Part shown: positions 5,448-6,996 of the stretch, piece by piece
Layout: each line of letters starts with the position of its first letter
How positions within the stretch are numbered: position 1 is the stretch's first letter
Source of the DNA: an uncultured bacterium
Lineage (GTDB): Bacteria; Cyanobacteriota; Vampirovibrionia; Gastranaerophilales; Gastranaerophilaceae
Length of the DNA: 6,996 nucleotides
NCBI GenBank assembly: GCA_900549855.1
Contig: URPS01000072.1
Span: 1-6,996, forward strand
Reading direction: 5' to 3'
Notes under the pieces: generated by a model
The model's input: the letters and a program-made list of their open reading frames with translations, nothing else
Told to the model about the DNA's origin: nothing
Databases searched by the model: none
Translations under genes and position numbers: made by a program

Positions 5448-6848
5448 ATGTCAACGTCGTTTGCAAATAGAAAAAAACAACAATCACAAAATGAAGATTT
5501 ATCACAATTAATGCCGCAAAATATTGATGCAGAGGAAGCAATCTTAGGTGCAATCCTAGTTAGCCCGTCTTGTATGAATAAAGTTGTAGAACATATTAGA
5601 CCGGAATCATTCTACAAACCTGCACACAGATATGTTTATGAAGCTATGCTTCAACTTTATAACGGCGAGGACAAAATTGATATCGTATCTGTTTCAGATG
5701 TACTAAATATTAACCAAAAACTTGAACTTGTTGGCGGAAGAGCATTCATTAATGATTTAAGTTACAAAACAATTACCACAGCAAACGTAGAATACTACGC
5801 AAGAATAGTTCAAGAAAAAGCAATCAAGCGTTCTTTAATCAATGCAGGTTCAGAAATCGTATCATCAGGTTACGACCTTAATCCGATTGAAGAGTCATTA
5901 GAGCTTGCAGAAAAATTAATCTTTGATATTGCATCCCAAAAAGCTTCAAAATCACTTGCGCCAATCAAAGATATCGTTTATGAAACATATTCTGATATTG
6001 AAGAACGTTACAATAACAAAGGTCAATTGACCGGTGTACCAACTGATTTCTACGATTTGGATGCAATGACAAACGGATTACAGCGTTCCGACTTAATTAT
6101 CCTCGCAGCACGTCCTGCAATGGGTAAAACAGCGTTTGCACTGAACATAGCTCAAAACGTAGCACTTCGTGCGAAAGTTCCGGTGGCAATATTTTCTTTA
6201 GAAATGTCAAAGAAACAGCTTGTACAGCGTCTTTTGTGTTCAGAAGCAGAAATTGACTCACAAAGACTTAAAACAGGTAACATGCAAGCAAAAGACTGGG
6301 AAAAATTAGCCGTTGCAATGAGTAGTTTTTCAGAAGCTCCAATCTATATTGACGATACGGCAGGATGTACAATCACAGATATCAGAGCGAAATGTCGTCG
6401 ACTTGCAATGGCAGAAAAGAACCTTGGCTTAATCGTAATCGACTACTTGCAGTTGATTGAAGGTACCGGAAGAGAAGACCGTATGCAGCAGATTTCAAGC
6501 ATATCAAGAGGTTTGAAAATCTTAGCCAAGGAACTTAACGTACCGATTATTTCACTTTCACAGTTATCTCGTGCAGTAGAAAGTAGAACAGACAAGCGCC
6601 CAATGCTTTCTGACTTGAGAGAATCAGGATCTATCGAACAAGACGCCGACATCGTTATGTTTATTTATCGTGACGAATACTACAAAAACGCCAACGATGA
6701 AGAAGAACAAGCTGAAAAAGCTGCGAACAAAGGTGAAGCCGAAATTATTATCGCAAAACACAGAAACGGTTCCGTTGGTACAGTTAAGCTTCTATTCCAA
6801 GGAAGTATCACAAAATTCAAAAACCCTATTAAAACAGACGTATTTTAA
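5448..6848 (+). CDS. dnaB: Replicative DNA helicase (DnaB)
   Basis: Hexameric 5'-3' helicase that unwinds the chromosome at the replication fork and interacts with primase. In the 466-residue protein a short polar leader is followed by the N-terminal domain starting at PQNIDAEEAILGAIL (23-37). A linker follows (about 165-195), then the RecA-like motor domain. Its Walker A is ARPAMGKT (221-228), FSLEMS at 249-254 carries the catalytic glutamate E252, Walker B is LIVID (328-332) followed by YLQL, and KHRNG at 437-441 carries the arginine finger R439. Length is normal and all motor motifs are present. The intein that interrupts dnaB in several cyanobacteria is absent. ATG 5448 has AGGGG 10 bases upstream. 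An ATG at 5438 is out of frame and stops after ten codons. The gene stands alone, divergent from ispE, and a repeat follows its stop codon. Confidence 0.97.
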   Translation: MSTSFANRKKQQSQNEDLSQLMPQNIDAEEAILGAILVSPSCMNKVVEHIRPESFYKPAHRYVYEAMLQLYNGEDKIDIVSVSDVLNINQKLELVGGRAFINDLSYKTITTANVEYYARIVQEKAIKRSLINAGSEIVSSGYDLNPIEESLELAEKLIFDIASQKASKSLAPIKDIVYETYSDIEERYNNKGQLTGVPTDFYDLDAMTNGLQRSDLIILAARPAMGKTAFALNIAQNVALRAKVPVAIFSLEMSKKQLVQRLLCSEAEIDSQRLKTGNMQAKDWEKLAVAMSSFSEAPIYIDDTAGCTITDIRAKCRRLAMAEKNLGLIVIDYLQLIEGTGREDRMQQISSISRGLKILAKELNVPIISLSQLSRAVESRTDKRPMLSDLRESGSIEQDADIVMFIYRDEYYKNANDEEEQAEKAANKGEAEIIIAKHRNGSVGTVKLLFQGSITKFKNPIKTDVF

Positions 6849-6868
6849 CATTTGGTCAGCTTTCGTAA

Positions 6869-6996
6869 GTTGAAAGTGGAAAGTGGAAAGTTGTTTTAAA
6901 AATAATTGGTAGTTATACTTACAAGTAGGGCATATTCCCTTCCTTTATAGGGGGAGGGTAGAATTTGTTAACGAACGTTAGTGAGTTTAGAAATTC
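6869..6996 (+). repeat. Third full-type copy of the modular repeat, cut by the window end
   Basis: It starts 20 bases after the dnaB stop with GTTGAAA, GTGGAAA, GTGGAAA (6869-6889). It continues with the A/T stretch, GTAGTT (6909-6914), a CCCTTCC/GGGAGGG hairpin (6937-6943 with 6952-6958) and a GAATTT/AAATTC stem (6961-6966 with 6991-6996) that reaches the last base. It matches the left arm at 3442-3568 in order and polarity. In the C/G hairpin one C is replaced by T, which keeps a G-U pair in a plus-strand RNA. The inner part of the last stem differs from the 3531-3568 copy, but another small stem (TAACG/CGTTA, 6969-6980) takes its place. It could form the 3' end of the dnaB mRNA; no T-run terminator is seen. 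Confidence 0.8.

Noticed and set aside
5448..6848. Intein in dnaB, as in several cyanobacteria
   Set aside because: The Walker A region and the whole motor domain are continuous and total length is normal.
6670..6873. Plus-strand open frame overlapping the end of dnaB
   Set aside because: It is in another frame inside dnaB, with lysine/threonine-rich shadow composition and no ribosome binding site.
1..6996. Defence, toxin-antitoxin, phage or biosynthetic system
   Set aside because: All recognisable genes are housekeeping. The one unknown protein shows no catalytic motif and has no adjacent partner gene on its strand.

Overview
The window is AT-rich, tightly packed bacterial chromosome with four recognisable housekeeping genes and one short unrecognised gene. 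From left to right they are murE (minus), ftsI/class B penicillin-binding protein (minus), a small acidic protein gene (plus), ispE (minus) and dnaB (plus). MurE carries the DNPR motif of meso-diaminopimelate-adding enzymes, and IspE belongs to the MEP isoprenoid pathway. The DnaB and FtsI sequences read most like cyanobacterial-lineage proteins. With the low GC content and many hairpin repeats, this suggests a non-photosynthetic relative of Cyanobacteria (Vampirovibrionia/Melainabacteria, for example Gastranaerophilales). That placement is inference from remembered family signatures and was not tested.

Layout. Positions 1-134 hold a hairpin-rich spacer downstream of murE. Positions 135-3368 hold the ftsI-murE pair, a remnant of the usual division/cell-wall cluster order, separated by 48 bases and probably co-transcribed. 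Positions 3369-3909 are a 540-base gap between divergent genes. It is dominated by a 354-base imperfect palindrome built of two head-to-head copies of a repeat, flanked by a matching pair of short motifs in front of the two genes. Positions 3910-4290 encode the small unknown protein. Positions 4291-4511 contain another repeat unit that runs up to the ispE stop codon. ispE and dnaB are divergent over a 93-base promoter region, and a further repeat copy starts 20 bases after the dnaB stop and runs off the window.

The genes serve precursor synthesis (murE), septal crosslinking (ftsI), isoprenoid precursor supply (ispE; it feeds undecaprenyl phosphate, the lipid carrier for the wall) and replication (dnaB). 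I see no defence system, phage, CRISPR array, transposase or biosynthetic cluster. What is not explained by the genes is the repeat family. A common head (GTKGAAA heptads, an A/T palindrome and a GTAGTT/AACTAC palindrome) occurs four times in about 3.5 kb and is joined to different bodies. In three copies the body is a C/G-rich hairpin with guanine tracts able to form a quadruplex. In the fourth it is a GTCATT-CGAGG type element.
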